Below are positions 11,354 to 59,329 of a stretch of DNA of 64,000 bases, piece after piece. The translations under genes were made by a program, and so were the position numbers. The stretch spans positions 22,743,124-22,807,123 of the forward strand of contig NC_090743.1 in the NCBI RefSeq assembly GCF_036898095.1. Direction: 5' to 3'. The stretch is from Palaemon carinicauda. Lineage: Eukaryota > Arthropoda > Malacostraca > Decapoda > Palaemonidae. How positions within the stretch are numbered: position 1 is the stretch's first letter; each line of letters opens with the position of its first letter. Below the pieces are notes generated by a model, which did no database searches, was not told the origin of the DNA, and worked only from the letters and a program-made list of their open reading frames with translations.

Positions 11354-12003
11354 CAACGCCTCCCTTTGAACCCCTCAAGGATATCTTAGATAAAGACCTC
11401 ACCCTCAAGACAGTGTTCTTGCTAGTTCTGGCCTCAGTCAAGCGCATGAGTGAGCTCCATGGCTTGTCATTCGAGGTCTCGCACTCGAAAGGGTGGAAGG
11501 ACCTGTCTTTTAAGTTTCTGCCTGAATTTGTGGCCAAAACACAGAACTCGGCCATTGCAGACCCGAGGTTCGAAGGGTTCTCGGTCCTGGCGATCCCTCA
11601 CTCGGACAACCCTGAAGACTTGCTCCTGTGCCCAGTGAGAACGGTCAGGAAATACCTTAGCAGGACAGCCAGACTCCGGCCGGGCATCAAAAGTCTGTTT
11701 GTCTCCTCAGGCCCAGTAAAGAAGGCAGTGTCAAAGAACACGATCTCCTTCTGGCTTCGGCAAGTCATCAAGAGAGCTTACACCAGTGAGAGGTCTTCAA
11801 TCCCAGGTACCCTGCGACCCCATGATATTAGGGGTCTTAGCACTTCTTTGGCATTTGACAGCAACATGGCAGTAGGCCAAATCATGCGAGCAGGCACATG
11901 GTCCAGGCAGTCCACATTTACGGCCCACTACCTGAAAGACTGCACGAGGAAGTCCCTGGACACCTTCTCCATTGGACCAGTGATTTCTGCCCTGCAACAC
12001 TGA
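10961..12003 (+). pseudogene. E1 tyrosine recombinase (frameshifted)
   Basis: The core-binding half (VYQAKWATFVKWC, KIADFLVHLRDD, AIKGVRAALGQVF) is read in the pol frame up to about 11300. The catalytic half continues in another frame from about 11293 to the stop at 12003, so one frameshift splits the domain. Catalytic residues are visible: Arg in VKRMSELHG (codon near 11443), His-x-x-Arg in PHDIRG (11821-11832) and the Tyr nucleophile in TAHYLKDC (11929-11931). The enzyme would recombine the circular DNA copy with the genome. Because of the frameshift, this copy would need restoration or ribosomal slippage to be active, and the second is unsupported. Confidence 0.9.
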
Positions 12004-12311
12004 GGCCCCGGGTAGCCCAAGGGAAGTAATTGCAAGCGACACAAGTTTCCCCCTTACTCCCCTTTCCTTGCTACCCTTTTTCCCTTTCCTTCCCTCCTCC
12101 CATGTGAGAGATGGACGTTTTGGAAGCCCATGTCTGGATTATGCATAAAGGGGAGTTATACAAACAGGTAGACTTTTGCGTGCTTCCCCTGACTCTCCTA
12201 CCCTGTTCTTTGTGTCGTCTGGACCTAGCGGCCTGTCTAGGTCCCGTGTCCTGGGATTGTAGTGGTGGGTCTTCCAGCCTGTAAGTCCACCCCCGCCTAC
12301 TAAAGTGTAAG

Positions 12312-12414
12312 TCTCCTAAGAAAGTAGTTCGAGGTAAGTACTCCATATTGGAACAAATCACAAATTTTAAGTAATTTGTATTTTTCCTATCAGTACTTGC
12401 CTCGAACTACTTTC
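12312..12414 (+). repeat. E1 internal complementary region
   Basis: Holds complements of both element ends, head to head: TCTCCTAAGAAAGTAGTTCG through GGTAAGTACTCC, then an AT-rich core, then CAGTACTTGCCTCGAACTAC. In DIRS elements this region templates circle formation during reverse transcription. It defines how far the element extends beyond the inverted repeats. Confidence 0.88.
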
Positions 12415-12473
12415 GGGTTATTGCCCACCCATCCTGCCTCGGGTGCCTTACAGGAATTCGAAATAGAACACAT

Positions 12474-12663
12474 ATGCTTACTGGCGACAAAGACCTAGTA
12501 GCGCACCCACGCGCGCTGACCCCGGGTCGCCTCAGGGCACATATCCATCCGCCACAGAGGGACCCGACAAGGGAAAACGGAGATAGAGGGAACTACACAA
12601 AATTCTTTGTCGGTTAGGGAGGAGATCCCAGATACTCCTAAGAAAGTAGTTCGAGGTAAGTAC
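12474..12663 (+). repeat. E1 right inverted terminal repeat
   Basis: Reverse complement of 6271-6460. Starts ATGCTTACTGGCGACAAAGA and ends TCGAGGTAAGTAC. Confidence 0.93.
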
Positions 12664-12702
12664 TGTTAGGAAGAATAGAAATTACTTAAAATTTGTGATT
12701 TG

Positions 12703-12832
12703 ATATGAATTTTATGTCCCTTTTACGATATAATAAACCAAAACAATGTTATTTATCATAATTTAATCATAAATGAAGATCCCTTTGCTCAGTATCTTGC
12801 TTCTTTAGGCTCTTGGTCACTCCTTCATCCAC

Positions 12833-12903
<71 letters not shown>

Positions 12904-13874
12904 TCACTAACTACGCTAATATCACCGATATTACCCACTTCTGAACTCTTATTAGAGCAAATTTTCTTCTTCCTTATGTTAGGGAGATGTTGAAATTGTC
13001 TTCCTCTTTGTGCTAGCACTGAAGGGTTTAATCATAATTTCTGTCTTGTGACTCATGGAATCTATACAGGTGCCATTGCTCACAATTTGTTTTGGTAAAA
13101 TGTAACAATTATAAAAAATTACAATAACAGAGTGAATACTGCATTTTCTTGTAGGGATCAATGTTTTTGACTTATTGATCTACTTTTACTACTTACTCTG
13201 TAACTATGAAAGTAAGAGGAATTTTGACAAAATTTTCCGTATGCGTGTTCTCCATTGCAATACAAAGCTCTGAATTTTTTCAGGATTTTGCATTTTTCGT
13301 CCTATACCCCCCATATATTGACTTACCGGCTGGGCCCCTTAAGAGGGTCATGAACATGAAAGTTAATGGGAGGAGGGGAAGGGAAGATAACAGGAAATAA
13401 CAAGGGAGTGAAAGAACAAGACATGCACGACAGAAGAAGGTGGAAAGGGCAGAAGAGAAATTGCAAAACATCTGAAGATAAAAACCATCATCCAGATGAC
13501 GGTTTTCAAGTGCATTGATTATAAAATCCATTACTGGTAAAGTTTCATACCAAAAACTTGGAAAGAGAATCTTTTGAATCCATAACTGAAATGGAAATTT
13601 GCAAAACGGCAAAGGAAAAACCCATTTGTAAATCATAAGAATCTCATCACTCACTTATGATGCATTAAGATATTAAATATTCATTTAATAATCTTGAAAT
13701 TGCCACAAGTCAAACAAATTTAGGAACAGGAACCTACGGCAGTGTATTTATGACATGATAATGCTGATAGTTCAGTTAGGAACTACTGTATTTTAACTGC
13801 ACTTTCATTATTGCAAGATATTGTTTATAAATTGCAATTCATACAGTGATACCTCAGAGATTGAACATACTGTA
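12703..13874. other. Non-coding spacer with a (CT)n tract
   Basis: An uninterrupted CT microsatellite lies at about 12834-12902. The rest is AT-rich with no supported gene. At 13844 the sequence CAGTGATACCTCAGAGA resembles a second Tigger-family end, close to the one at 13875. Confidence 0.5.
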
Positions 13875-14930
13875 CAGTAATGCCTCTAGATGCGAAATTG
13901 ATTCGTTCCTGAGTGGCTTTTGTATCGTAATTTTTTTTGTATGATGAATCATGTTTTGTATGTAGATCGCCTAATTCGTTCCAAGCCCTACAAAAACACC
14001 ACATCAAGTTTTATATTAAAGCTAAATTACAAGCCACAATGAAATACAACTATTTGGATCATTCAATACCTAACCTACCTGTTAATACCAGTAAATGAAG
14101 TACTGTATTATTAGAACATCCAAATATGCAATAATAAGTAAAAAATAAATGTGGAACCTTATGTTTCGAGTGAGGTGATGTACGAAAGCGAAAGTTTCGG
14201 CATAGTAGGACAAGCGGCAGAAAACATGAACACTTAGATTTACGAAACTCATTAACAAATGGCAGAAAACATTAACACTTACCTTTACGAAACACTTCAA
14301 CAAATGGCAGAAAACATTAACACAACTTTATGAAAATCTTTAAATCAAATTTGTTTTTTTTGCCTTTTTCTAATACAGCATTCTAATTTTTTAAATTTTA
14401 CATTTTGTACTTTCTGAATTTCATTAATTTCTTCATCACTTCCACTTTTCTATTTATTCGGTTCACTTTGAGCTTCCACTTGACCTACTAATGGCCTCTT
14501 TAAAAAAAAGGACTTTCCAAGGAAGCTTGTTTCTGCTAGCATTTTAAAATGTTCCTGAAATGACTCGGGTAAATATCATTAGACTATGCAACTAGATGAC
14601 CTGTCTAAGCCTTTTCAGGGTCTCTTTTCTACAAAAGATTGCACTGTATGAAAAGCAGTTAGAGCCTGCATAATATTTGCCGTTGTCATAAGGTCCTCCT
14701 CCTCTCCGCTAGAGAACTGTTCTTGAACAACGTTCAGTTTCATGGCCTCCAACTCCTTCAGGTTGTCCGTCATAAGCTCCTCTTGGTGCTCCTCGAGAAA
14801 CTCATTAATGCTGTCCTCCTCGACAACCACCCCCATGGACCTCCCGAGTATAACGATTTTGTCAACCTCAGGTTTCGGAACCGGTTCAGGATTGTCAACT
14901 TTTTTAGCTTAGGTTTCAGTCAGGCCTACG
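13875..14930 (-). mobile_element. Tigger-like transposon remnant (3' part, minus strand)
   Basis: The end at 13875 (CAGTAATGCCTCTAGATGCG after TA) resembles a Tigger terminus. The C-terminal part of a transposase lies upstream of it on the minus strand. The catalytic and DNA-binding domains and the other terminus are missing, so this is a truncated copy. Decayed DIRS sequence (E4) begins shortly to the right. Confidence 0.65.
14615..14920 (-). pseudogene. Tigger-like transposase C-terminal fragment
   Basis: On the minus strand an open frame reads PEPVPKPEVDKIVILGRSMG, then VEEDSINEFLEEHQEELMTD and LKELEAMKL, and ends at a stop. The pattern of a short helix, an acidic EE-D-I segment and then EEHxEELxxxxLxELE is the usual tail of Tigger/jerky-type DDE transposases. 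I see no DDE motif in the adjoining sequence, so the domain was lost. Confidence 0.72.
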
Positions 14931-15379
14931 GGGAATCCCTCAAAGTCTCGTGCGGAGAAGGTATCAGGTAAGCTTCTTAAACGAAAAGTTTAAGGTGTGC
15001 CTCGAAACCCCTTGCCAAGCTTTATCAATGAGTAGGACGCATATCACAATATCGAAATGCTCCTTCCAAAATTCACGCAGGATGAGACTTGTGTTATCGC
15101 TGATTTCAAAACACCTCCTGAACAGATATTTTGTATAGAGCTTCTTGAAGCTGGATTCTCTTCTTGGTCTTTCCCTGTGCTAACGAAGAGCCTGTTGATC
15201 TAGGGTCGAGCTCTTCTCGTCTTTTTGAGATATAACCTCAGTGCCCTTACTGGGCATAGTAACGGTTGATCAGGATCGTCTGTTAGTTATCGCAGACTCT
15301 CAATCTGAAGGGGCCCGAATCTAGGAACCGCTACAGACGGATTTTGAGTCATTACAACAAACTCAGGGACGTAACTGTG

Positions 15380-15940
15380 TGTGGCCTGCTCCCATCCCTC
15401 TGAATAGGCAATTCATATGAAATACCACGTGCTGACTCTTTGCAGAGGCCAGGGCCAGAAGAAAAGCCATCTTTAAGGTCAAGTCATTGTCTGAGGCTTA
15501 AAAGGGGCTCCTTTCAATGAACGTAAGACCGTGATAACGTTCCAAGGAGGTGGTCTTAACTTCCAACTGAGGGCAAGAACGCTCAAAATTCCGTATAAAG
15601 AGTAACAATTACGTCAAGGAGGAAATGTTAACTCCATTTAGTTCAAAGACAAGGCTCAAGGCTGAGCGAAAGCCTTTCGGTGCCGACACCAAATAGAGTT
15701 TTTACTCCCTGAGGTACAGTGAAAACTCCACTACTGTTGGAATAGGCACTGAGAGGAGAGAAACTCCGTCCATGACACCAACCACAAAAGATGGACGACT
15801 TTGCCTAATACACTGCAGACGACGACTCCCAGAGGGATCCTGCCATGTGCTTCACAACTGACTTCAAAAAGCCCCTCTTTGCGAGGAGTTGCTGGATAAC
15901 CTCCAGGTGTGAAGATGTAGCGATGGAATATCTTCATGTA
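15380..15940 (-). pseudogene. E4 tyrosine recombinase remnant
   Basis: Broken minus-strand translations match the recombinase of E3: segments equal to LKGAPFKPQ followed by a FFWPWPL-like stretch align with KRPLFEPL and TVFLLALASAKRVSE, and the N-terminal core-binding part lies near 15731-15937. The catalytic His-x-x-Arg and Tyr region was not confidently located. Confidence 0.6.
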
Positions 15941-16127
15941 TGATTGTCTAAGTAGTTCGGGAAGTGGGGGGAGCTCTCTTGGTGCCTTCGTGAGCAGACG
16001 TAGAAGGTCTGAAAACCATTCTGCATGTTACCACAGCAGAGCTATGATGGTCATTGCTAGATCTTGCGATGCCCTTATCTTGTTCAATACCTTCCTTACT
16101 AGGCAAAATAGGGGAACACATTGACGT

Positions 16128-16690
16128 CTATTCTGTCCCACGGGTGTTGGAAAGCGCCCTACAGAACGCTTGTGGGTCCGGTACTGGAGAACAGTACACA
16201 GGAAGTTTCCAGTTGAGGGACCTCGCAATCAGGTCTATTACCAGCGAACCCCACAAATTCAAGACTTTGTTGGCTATCTGTTGATTCAAGGGCAATTCGG
16301 AGCCAACTATCCGAGTCCTCCTGCTCAGATTGTCCGCTAGTACGTTCTTTTTGCCTGTGATGAAGCGGGGTGTTAAGGCTACCAAATTATCTTCCGTCCA
16401 CCTGTGGATTTCTACACCTAGTTGGTATAGGTGCTGTGAAAAGGTACCTCCTTGTTCATATGTGACAGTACTGTAGTGATGTCGCTCATCAGCACCACGT
16501 AATGTCCTGAAAGGAGCCGATGGAAGTGCTTGATGGCCAGGAAAGCTGCCTTCATGCCTAGGAGGTGTATGTGGCACCACCTTTCGTGTTCAGACCAAAG
16601 CCTGGATGCCGTCAGCTGTAACAGATGACCCCCACCCTTCTTTTGATGCATCTGTGAAGAGCAACAAATCCGGGGAAGAAGAGAGAACAT
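16128..16690 (-). pseudogene. E4 RNase H and methyltransferase-like remnant
   Basis: Two overlapping minus-strand frames give SSQMHQKKGGGHLL, HIHLLGMKAAFLAIKHF and VVLMSDITTVLSHMNKE (RNase H), then TPRFITGKKNVLADNLSRR, WGSLVIDLIARSLNWKLP and YCSPVPDPQA. Order and spacing match E3, with a frameshift near 16440. Confidence 0.82.
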
Positions 16691-17045
16691 CTACTCCCCT
16701 GAGGAACTTTGTGTTCAACACCCACCAACTCGGGTCTCTCTTCTACTCTGGTCCCACCTGTACTAGGGTATTGGTGGGTTTGTGTGCTTAGACCAAAAGT
16801 TTTTCAGTTGCCACTGCAGAGACCAAATGCAGAGATGGCTATGGGGTACTAACTTCTCTAGAGATGTCAGGTGGCTAAACAGCTTTTGCCACTGGTGTGC
16901 CGGCAATTTGTCTCTTGAGAGAAAGCTCTAGGGTATCTCTTTCAGTCTCTTTACCTTGACCTTGGACAGAACGATCTTGCCTAGTGTGGTCCTGATTTTC
17001 ATCCCTAGATATACTATATTTTGGACTGGTTGCAGCTGGGACTTC

Positions 17046-17559
17046 TCATAATTTATTAGGATCCACAGATCCTGACAAAATGCAAGGAGTTTGTCTTGAT
17101 GGAAAAGGTTCGAAGGTTCGAAGGTTCTCCAAGTCTGCCAGAATCAGCCAATCGGCGAGGTAACGAAGTAGACGAATGCCGTTCTTGTGTGCCCAGGTTG
17201 ACAATGACGTAAAGAGATTTATGAACACCTGGGCTTCTGTGGACAGGCTGAAGCTCAGCTCTTTGAACTGGTATAGCTGTCCAGTGAAACGTAGGTACTC
17301 TCTGGGTGACAGATGTATTGAGATCTGGAAGTACGCTTCCTTCAGATCCTATGAGATCATGAAGCCATTAGGTGTGACAGCCTGTCTGACCGTTTGGGCC
17401 ATTTCCAATTTGAATGGAGTCTGCCAAACAAACTGATTCAGATCCGAGATGTCGATAACGGGTCTCCAGCCTCCAGACGCCTTTTCTACAAGAAATAAGC
17501 GACTGTAGGAAGTCTGGGGACCCTCCCAGGACGTCTTGGAGAGCGTCCTTCTCTAGCAT
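17046..17559 (-). pseudogene. E4 reverse transcriptase remnant
   Basis: Minus-strand frames show MLEKDALQDVLGGSPDFLQS (RT entry), then WAHKNGIRLLRYLADWLIL. The catalytic box reads YLADW instead of YLDDW, so one of the two catalytic Asp residues is replaced by Ala, in addition to frameshifts. This copy cannot encode active RT. Confidence 0.82.
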
Positions 17560-18147
17560 GGTCCTGACTTTGGCCCGGAGGGCCTGATCCTTTGCTAATC
17601 CCTTCGCCTAGGACTCTGTCATCGTTGGTGTGAGAATCAGAGGAGCGGGAGAGTCGAAGAAAGGGACGGTGTACCCGTTTCTTAATATGGAAGTCGACTA
17701 AGGATTGGCTTCCTAGTGCATCCACCTCTGCCATCTGCTCTTTAGGCAGACCCCCACTGGTGGGCAGGCTGAGGGATTGCCCTACATAGCAGGAGCGTCC
17801 TCGCTTGGGTCTCCTGTTACCTTTACCCTTTCTTTCTCCTCTGGGACGAAAGAGGCGTATGGACTCCTGCCGTTGCGCTGCCCTCTTCTTTTGTGCGCTC
17901 TTTCTTTGCCTTTGGGGTGGAGGAGATGGTTTCCTCTGCTGTGGTGGAGCAGGGTGGTAGGGGCAAGAGATAACTACCCGTTGGAGAAGAATGTGCTGGC
18001 TGACTTATCTCTATCCTCAATGTCATCCCTGTTGAAAAGGAAGGGACCGTCCATTGGGGTGTTCTGGAGTTTCATCGTCTTCCTTTTGGGCACCTGCCTT
18101 TGGAATCTTGAGACGACAGCATCTCATCGTCTCAGGACTCGGTTAAC

Positions 18148-20835
18148 CTATTGGTTGACCACGTTCTCCGTCAGGAATTCAAGGGTCGTCGCACCCGAGA
18201 GTAGGAAGGTGAATAAAGTCTCTCTCCTCTTGGGTGTCGAGAAGTCCTCGTTTTTCACGAGGTAACTGACCTTGCCCAACCAATAGTCCATCCAGGAAAT
18301 GGATTGCAAAGCGCACATGGTAACCCTTTCCATGTTGGCAGAGAACTGGAGTGGTAGAGTTGCCAGTTTGTCCAAAGATGAGCCTTGTCAGAGACACAGT
18401 GGCTGGATAGAATTGAAGGGAGGAGGGCTTGTCTCCCACCACCATATAGTACTTTCTCTGACTTACATATGGTGGAGTTAGAAGTCTAGAGAAGTCCTCT
18501 GCTCAAAGAGAGCATGACGCATCTGCCATCTAGGCGTGCGCTCTTTTCTTCGACCAAGGTAGGGCTACCTTGAGTTTGGTAGGTCTCGGCACGTCCAAAA
18601 ACTGATCCAGCACCGTGTCCTTGCCCTCAGCCGGGATCTGATCAGGTTCTTCTTGGTTATTAACCCTCCGGATTCATGCAAGCATCTGAAAAAAAATCCA
18701 GTCTGAGTCTTTTTGTTCTAAAGGAGAGATTTTCGGGATGGCAGAGAGTGGCAACGATTTGTCTGAGTGTTCAGAACTGTCATCCAAGGGTTCTTCCTCT
18801 CCCGAGCTAGCACCCATGGCAGACCAGGAGGGTGGAGGTTGTCATCTTGGTTTCTTCCTGCTGAGGAGTGGACTCTGGGGGAAAGTCCACTGTGTCCCAG
18901 TCTTACGGGAGCGGAGTGGACCGATGAACGTTCTTCTCGAGTCTGACGTTCATCCATAGAATGCCAATTCTTGGGATAACATCAAGTCCTTCGTCTCTCT
19001 CATGCAAATTTCAAATTTATCCTGTAGGGAGGAATCTTCCATCCTGGTCACTTGGTTTTGCGCCTTCGGAAGTGTTCGGAAGAGGAGAAACCTTTGCTAG
19101 CGAGGCAGAAGGCTCTTCTTGGCCCGCTTCTATAGGCGAAAGCCTATAGCTCTCCGTCAAACAGATCTTTCTAGGGGATTTAGATCCCCTACTCATACGA
19201 GGGTGGATCGTATCTGCTGTCGGGCACTCGTCCCCTTCTCTTCTTCTTGGTCATGATTGGAATCATGCCCAACCTCTCCCAAGCCAGGTCCAGTTTGTCA
19301 GGAGTCTTGGCTTTGAGGTAATCCTCATACCTCAAAGACCTCTGGGTGACATGAGGAGGAGGAGGAGGAGGTAGTGGCTGTCAAGCTATGCTAGATCGCC
19401 TCGCGTCCGCTGGACCATCACTCCCTAACGAGGACTCCAAGAGGATGTCGGGTACTTACTCTCTAATGAGGACTCCAACAGGATGTTGGGTACTTTGGGA
19501 AAGAATGCCAACTACCTGCCTCACTGCTTGGACAAGGTCCTTAAACCAACCAATATCCTTCGAGAATGAAGTTCCTGGAGGAGCTCCTTTGTGTTCCCAG
19601 GGCCTAGGTGAAGTGCTCAGGAAAGGGAGAGGACGAGCAGACCTCGAGTTATACTGTAAGTCTTGGCCCCGTTGTCCTTCTGTCAGACGTTCAGGTCGAG
19701 CGGACTATACCTGTGAACGCTGGTGATGAGATGATCACTGGCGCTCGGTGACCTGAGCGCCCTGATCAATTCTCACTGGCAGAAAACAGTCTTCTTGGGT
19801 GTGCTGGTGAGGCGAGGGATGGTCATACGCCCTAGCACATGCGCTTCTACCTGATCGCTCGGGTATAGGAGCATGATCGCCAGGTGAGAGGTGGAGGTGA
19901 GCACTGGCTTGCATGCCTCTCCTCCCTCTCTCAAGTGAGCGCTTGCGTGGTGGCCAACCACGATTGCTAGGGGGTGGTTGGTGAGACAAGCTGGATCGCT
20001 CGCCTGCTTAAACCCACTCCCACTCCCTTGGGTAGGGATCTAAGGTGCGCAAGGTCTTACTCTCACGGCTACAAGCTTTGCTCTCACAAGGGTTATCGCA
20101 CTTGCTCAACTCAAGCGAATAAGCTCTCCTTCCTCGTTCTGAGGTAAGAAGTGAAACGCTCCGCTATGCCTTTCCGCCTGAGACGGAGTTGCACCCTCCC
20201 TTACAAGTGCATTTAGGAGAAGGGCTCTCCTGCTTGCCTGATCTGAAGGAGAAGAGTGCATTGACTTCCCGAAGGGCAAGGGAGGACTGGAGCTGAGTGC
20301 TTGCGCTACAGCAGCGAGGCAGGTTCTAACTTTGGCGAATTATTACATTTAGGTCTGGTCTCGTGAGAGACTGGTCTAGAGTAGCGCAGAGCGCTTCGCC
20401 GTGCCATAATGAGATATGGGCAAAGATGGCAACCTCCTCCCATCCTCATCATCCAGTTCTGAAAAGCTGTGCTCCTATAGGATGGAGTGGGGCGTAGACG
20501 AGTCTAATGCCCTTCGGTGGAAACTATGGGGATGACCACTCGGGAGAAGAACGCCCCTCCCGCAAGCGGGAGGGTTGACCAACCCCTTTTTCTCTTGATG
20601 GAGCATCTCCCATTGGGTGAGGAACCTGGCGCTCAGGAGGTGATGGGTTACCTTCCCTCAGAAGGGTAGACTGTCCAACACCTGGAGGTGAACCTCTGCG
20701 GTGGGCATTTCGTTTCTCCTCTGTACGGGCGAACTCGGCTAGAGGATCAACTCCCTGCTCAACCTCTGGAACGAAGCCAAAGCCAGTTCCTGAGACCGTA
20801 AGATCTCTTGACAAGTCACTCCGAAGCATGCTCAT
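18148..20835 (-). pseudogene. E4 gag remnant
   Basis: Short minus-strand frames (18148-18445, 18718-18957, 20524-20835) fill the gag position. The last, with GSPPGVGQSTLLREGNPSPP, resembles the gag-like stretch near 46.5 kb in E5 (LPGVGQPSPPKESHPSPGVG). Heavily interrupted; no domain can be outlined. Confidence 0.5.
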
Positions 20836-20989
20836 CCTCCCGCTGAAGCAGGGAGAATGTCAGGGCGAGCAGGAAACAAAGTCTCAGCTCTTGTGATAGA
20901 ACAAATAGAATGGTGATACATGCGCAGATACATAGAACAAGTAGTAAAAAATTAGTGTAGGTGAAAGAATTCATCATTGTTCAGTCATG

Positions 20990-21960
20990 GGGAAAGAATG
21001 GAGAAGGGTTTATGATTTTTAAGTTGCAGATGACACAGTTCTGTTTAGTGAATCAGGGGAGGAATTGCAAAAGCTGATAGAAGATTTGAATAGAGAAAGC
21101 AGAAAATCTAGGACTGAAAATGAATATGAGTAAAACTAAGATATTCTTCAATGAAAATGCAGACAACAAAATTTAATAAGGATTATGGGTGAACCGCTAG
21201 AGATTATTAATGAATATACGTACCTAGGACAGATGGTAAACTTTTCCCCAGGACACGAGACCAAAATTAAAAGGATAACCATGGGATGGAGAGCTTCAGG
21301 TAAACAAAATGAGATTATGAAAAGTAAAATGCCACTTTCTCTTAAAAGAAAAGTATTTCATCTGATGGACCTACCAGCATTAACTTCATCATTGCCATCA
21401 TCATCTCCTATGCCTATTGACACAAAGGGTCTCGGTTAGATTTCGATAGTAATCTCTATCTTGAGCTTTTAATTCAATACTTCTCCATTCATCATCGACT
21501 TCATATTTCATAGTCATCAGCCATGTAAGCTTGGGTCTTCAAACTCTTCTAATACCTTGTGGAGCCCAGTTAAATGTTTGGTGAACTAGTCTATCTTTGG
21601 GAGTGCAAAGAGCATGCCCAAATCATCTCCATCTACCCCTCACCATGATCTCATCTAGATATGGAACTCAAGTAATCTCTTATAGTTTTCATTTCTAATC
21701 CTATGCTGTTACTTATACATCAGAAATTTGGAGCCTTACTAAAGCCTTAGAACATAAGATTTTTACAATTTAAAGAACTATAGAAAGAATAATGATGGGA
21801 ATACACCAAGAGACAAAAAGGTCAGTGCTAAGGTAGAGGATATTTTAACATGAAAGAAAAAGAAATGGACATGGGCAAAACATATATGTAATGAGAATGA
21901 CAGATAATAGGTGGACATTAAGAATAACAAAATGGATGCCTAGAGATTGCAATGAATGAA
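20990..21960 (+). mobile_element. RTE-like LINE fragment, split by another insertion
   Basis: Plus-strand translations show ADDTVLFSESGEELQKLIED (RT catalytic ADD region, upstream part frameshifted), then EPLEIINEYTYLGQMVNF (RTE-type YLGQ segment) to about 21400. The match resumes near 21690 with the SETWTLTKALEHK-like region, KKWTWAKHIC and RITKWMPRDC. The gap holds a separate minus-strand fragment. Confidence 0.68.
21405..21665 (-). mobile_element. RTE-like LINE 3' fragment nested in the plus-strand copy
   Basis: On the minus strand this reads LVHQTFNWAPQGIRRV, then LTWLMTMKYEVDDEWRSIEL and KAQDRDYYRNL. It matches the C-terminal tail of the RTE-like copy at 26330-26530 and ends with a short GATGATGATG-type tail. 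Confidence 0.7.
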
Positions 21961-22879
21961 TGATTTGAAGTCCTCTGGCATCCTGACATCGAAGGTCATT
22001 GACGCCATAGAGAATGCAAAAGAAGCAGAAAGAAGAGAAGACAGATTAACAAACTCTGTGTGTGGGGGTGTGTGAGTTGAGAGATACGACTTTCCATTTG
22101 TATAGGGCGGATAAAATTTTTTTTATTGTGTATTTAGGACTAACAATTCTCTTTTGATTTTGCGAGAACTTTGTTCCAGGTTCTTGTTGCTCACTCCACA
22201 GCGCTATGAATGTGGGCACATTACTTGAAGAAGCGTATTTGGAAAGCGTTGCAATCTGCAGAAGTTCCTTGGCATTAGTTACCTCCTACACATAAAGCAC
22301 AGCTTGCATACTTTTATCTCTAACTTCCATAGCTTCTCTAATTTATCGACATCTTTGGTTGGTGATTTAACTTCCTTGATTCTATGCCACTACTTCTGAA
22401 TTTTCTTAATTCATTACTGTTAAACGTAATGCTATTTTGTATCATCTCCCTCACTGCGCAACACACAACGCCTTGTCTTATCATTCCTGTTTCTATAATT
22501 TTCCTTTAAGTCTATTATATTTAACCTAGTCTCCATCACTATTACTGTTCCCTTAGTGTTAAGGTTACCCATGTAATCTCCTCTGCTATTACTATTTACA
22601 AATCTCAGCTTGGTCATTTCCGATTTCTTTTCTTCTATTTTTAATACTTTCTTAATTTTTTTTTTTCATATTTCTAAGATTTTTTCCCTGCATTCCCCAT
22701 ATGATTCCCAATATTTTACCTTCCACCATCTCCTTAACTAATAGTTTATCATCTGATATGATGATGTTATGGAATGACATCACGTTATCACAGGAGAGAG
22801 AATGCGGGCCACCGCTATTAGCTATGCCAAGTAAGATTTTGAATAGAAAGGCAACTGAAAACATGTAATGAAGATTTCC
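21961..22879. other. Spacer downstream of the SDR42E1-like gene
   Basis: AT-rich, with no supported gene. It lies just past the 3' end of the minus-strand SDR gene and may contain its cleavage site. Confidence 0.4.
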
Positions 22880-22885
22880 TTTATT
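22880..22885 (-). promoter_or_regulatory. Possible polyadenylation signal of the SDR42E1-like gene
   Basis: AATAAA on the minus strand, about 10 nt beyond the TGA stop (22898-22896). Such a short 3' UTR is unusual, so a later signal may be used instead. Confidence 0.35.
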
Positions 22886-22895
22886 GGTGAGTGGC

Positions 22896-59127
<36,232 letters not shown>

Positions 59128-59268
59128 CTGTTGGTAAAAAAAAAATCATGGTCTACTATCAGGGATATGGTATTTTGAACGTTTTTATAATTGTATCTTT
59201 AGGATTGGATACTGTAGGACATTCATTCTTGTATTTGAATGGTCTGGGTTGCTTTGATGATGAATAAC

Positions 59269-59270
<2 letters not shown>

Positions 59271-59329
<59 letters not shown>

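Larger units (their letters stand above)
6251..12702 (+). mobile_element. DIRS-type tyrosine-recombinase retrotransposon, copy E1
   Basis: The element has inverted terminal repeats (6271-6460 and 12474-12663), an internal complementary region (12312-12414), and the gene order gag, RT-RNase H-methyltransferase-like tail, tyrosine recombinase. The outer limits come from the internal region, which contains complements of both ends including short sequence beyond the repeats. DIRS elements lack an integrase and insert with a tyrosine recombinase through a circular intermediate. Coding damage includes one in-frame stop in pol (9248-9250), a frameshift in the recombinase near 11300 and loss of an RNase H catalytic residue. 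E1 is recent-looking but not intact. Confidence 0.92.
15150..20870 (-). mobile_element. Decayed DIRS-type retrotransposon, copy E4 (minus strand)
   Basis: Recombinase, methyltransferase-like, RNase H, RT and gag segments occur in that order from low to high coordinates, as expected for a minus-strand copy. All are broken by many stops and indels. The wording is closest to E3. No clear terminal repeats were found, so the limits are approximate. Some odd short plus-strand frames over this interval are antisense shadows. Confidence 0.82.

Noticed and set aside
14723..15138. Plus-strand frames over the Tigger tail
   Set aside because: Antisense to the transposase C-terminal fragment, or low-quality continuation beyond it.
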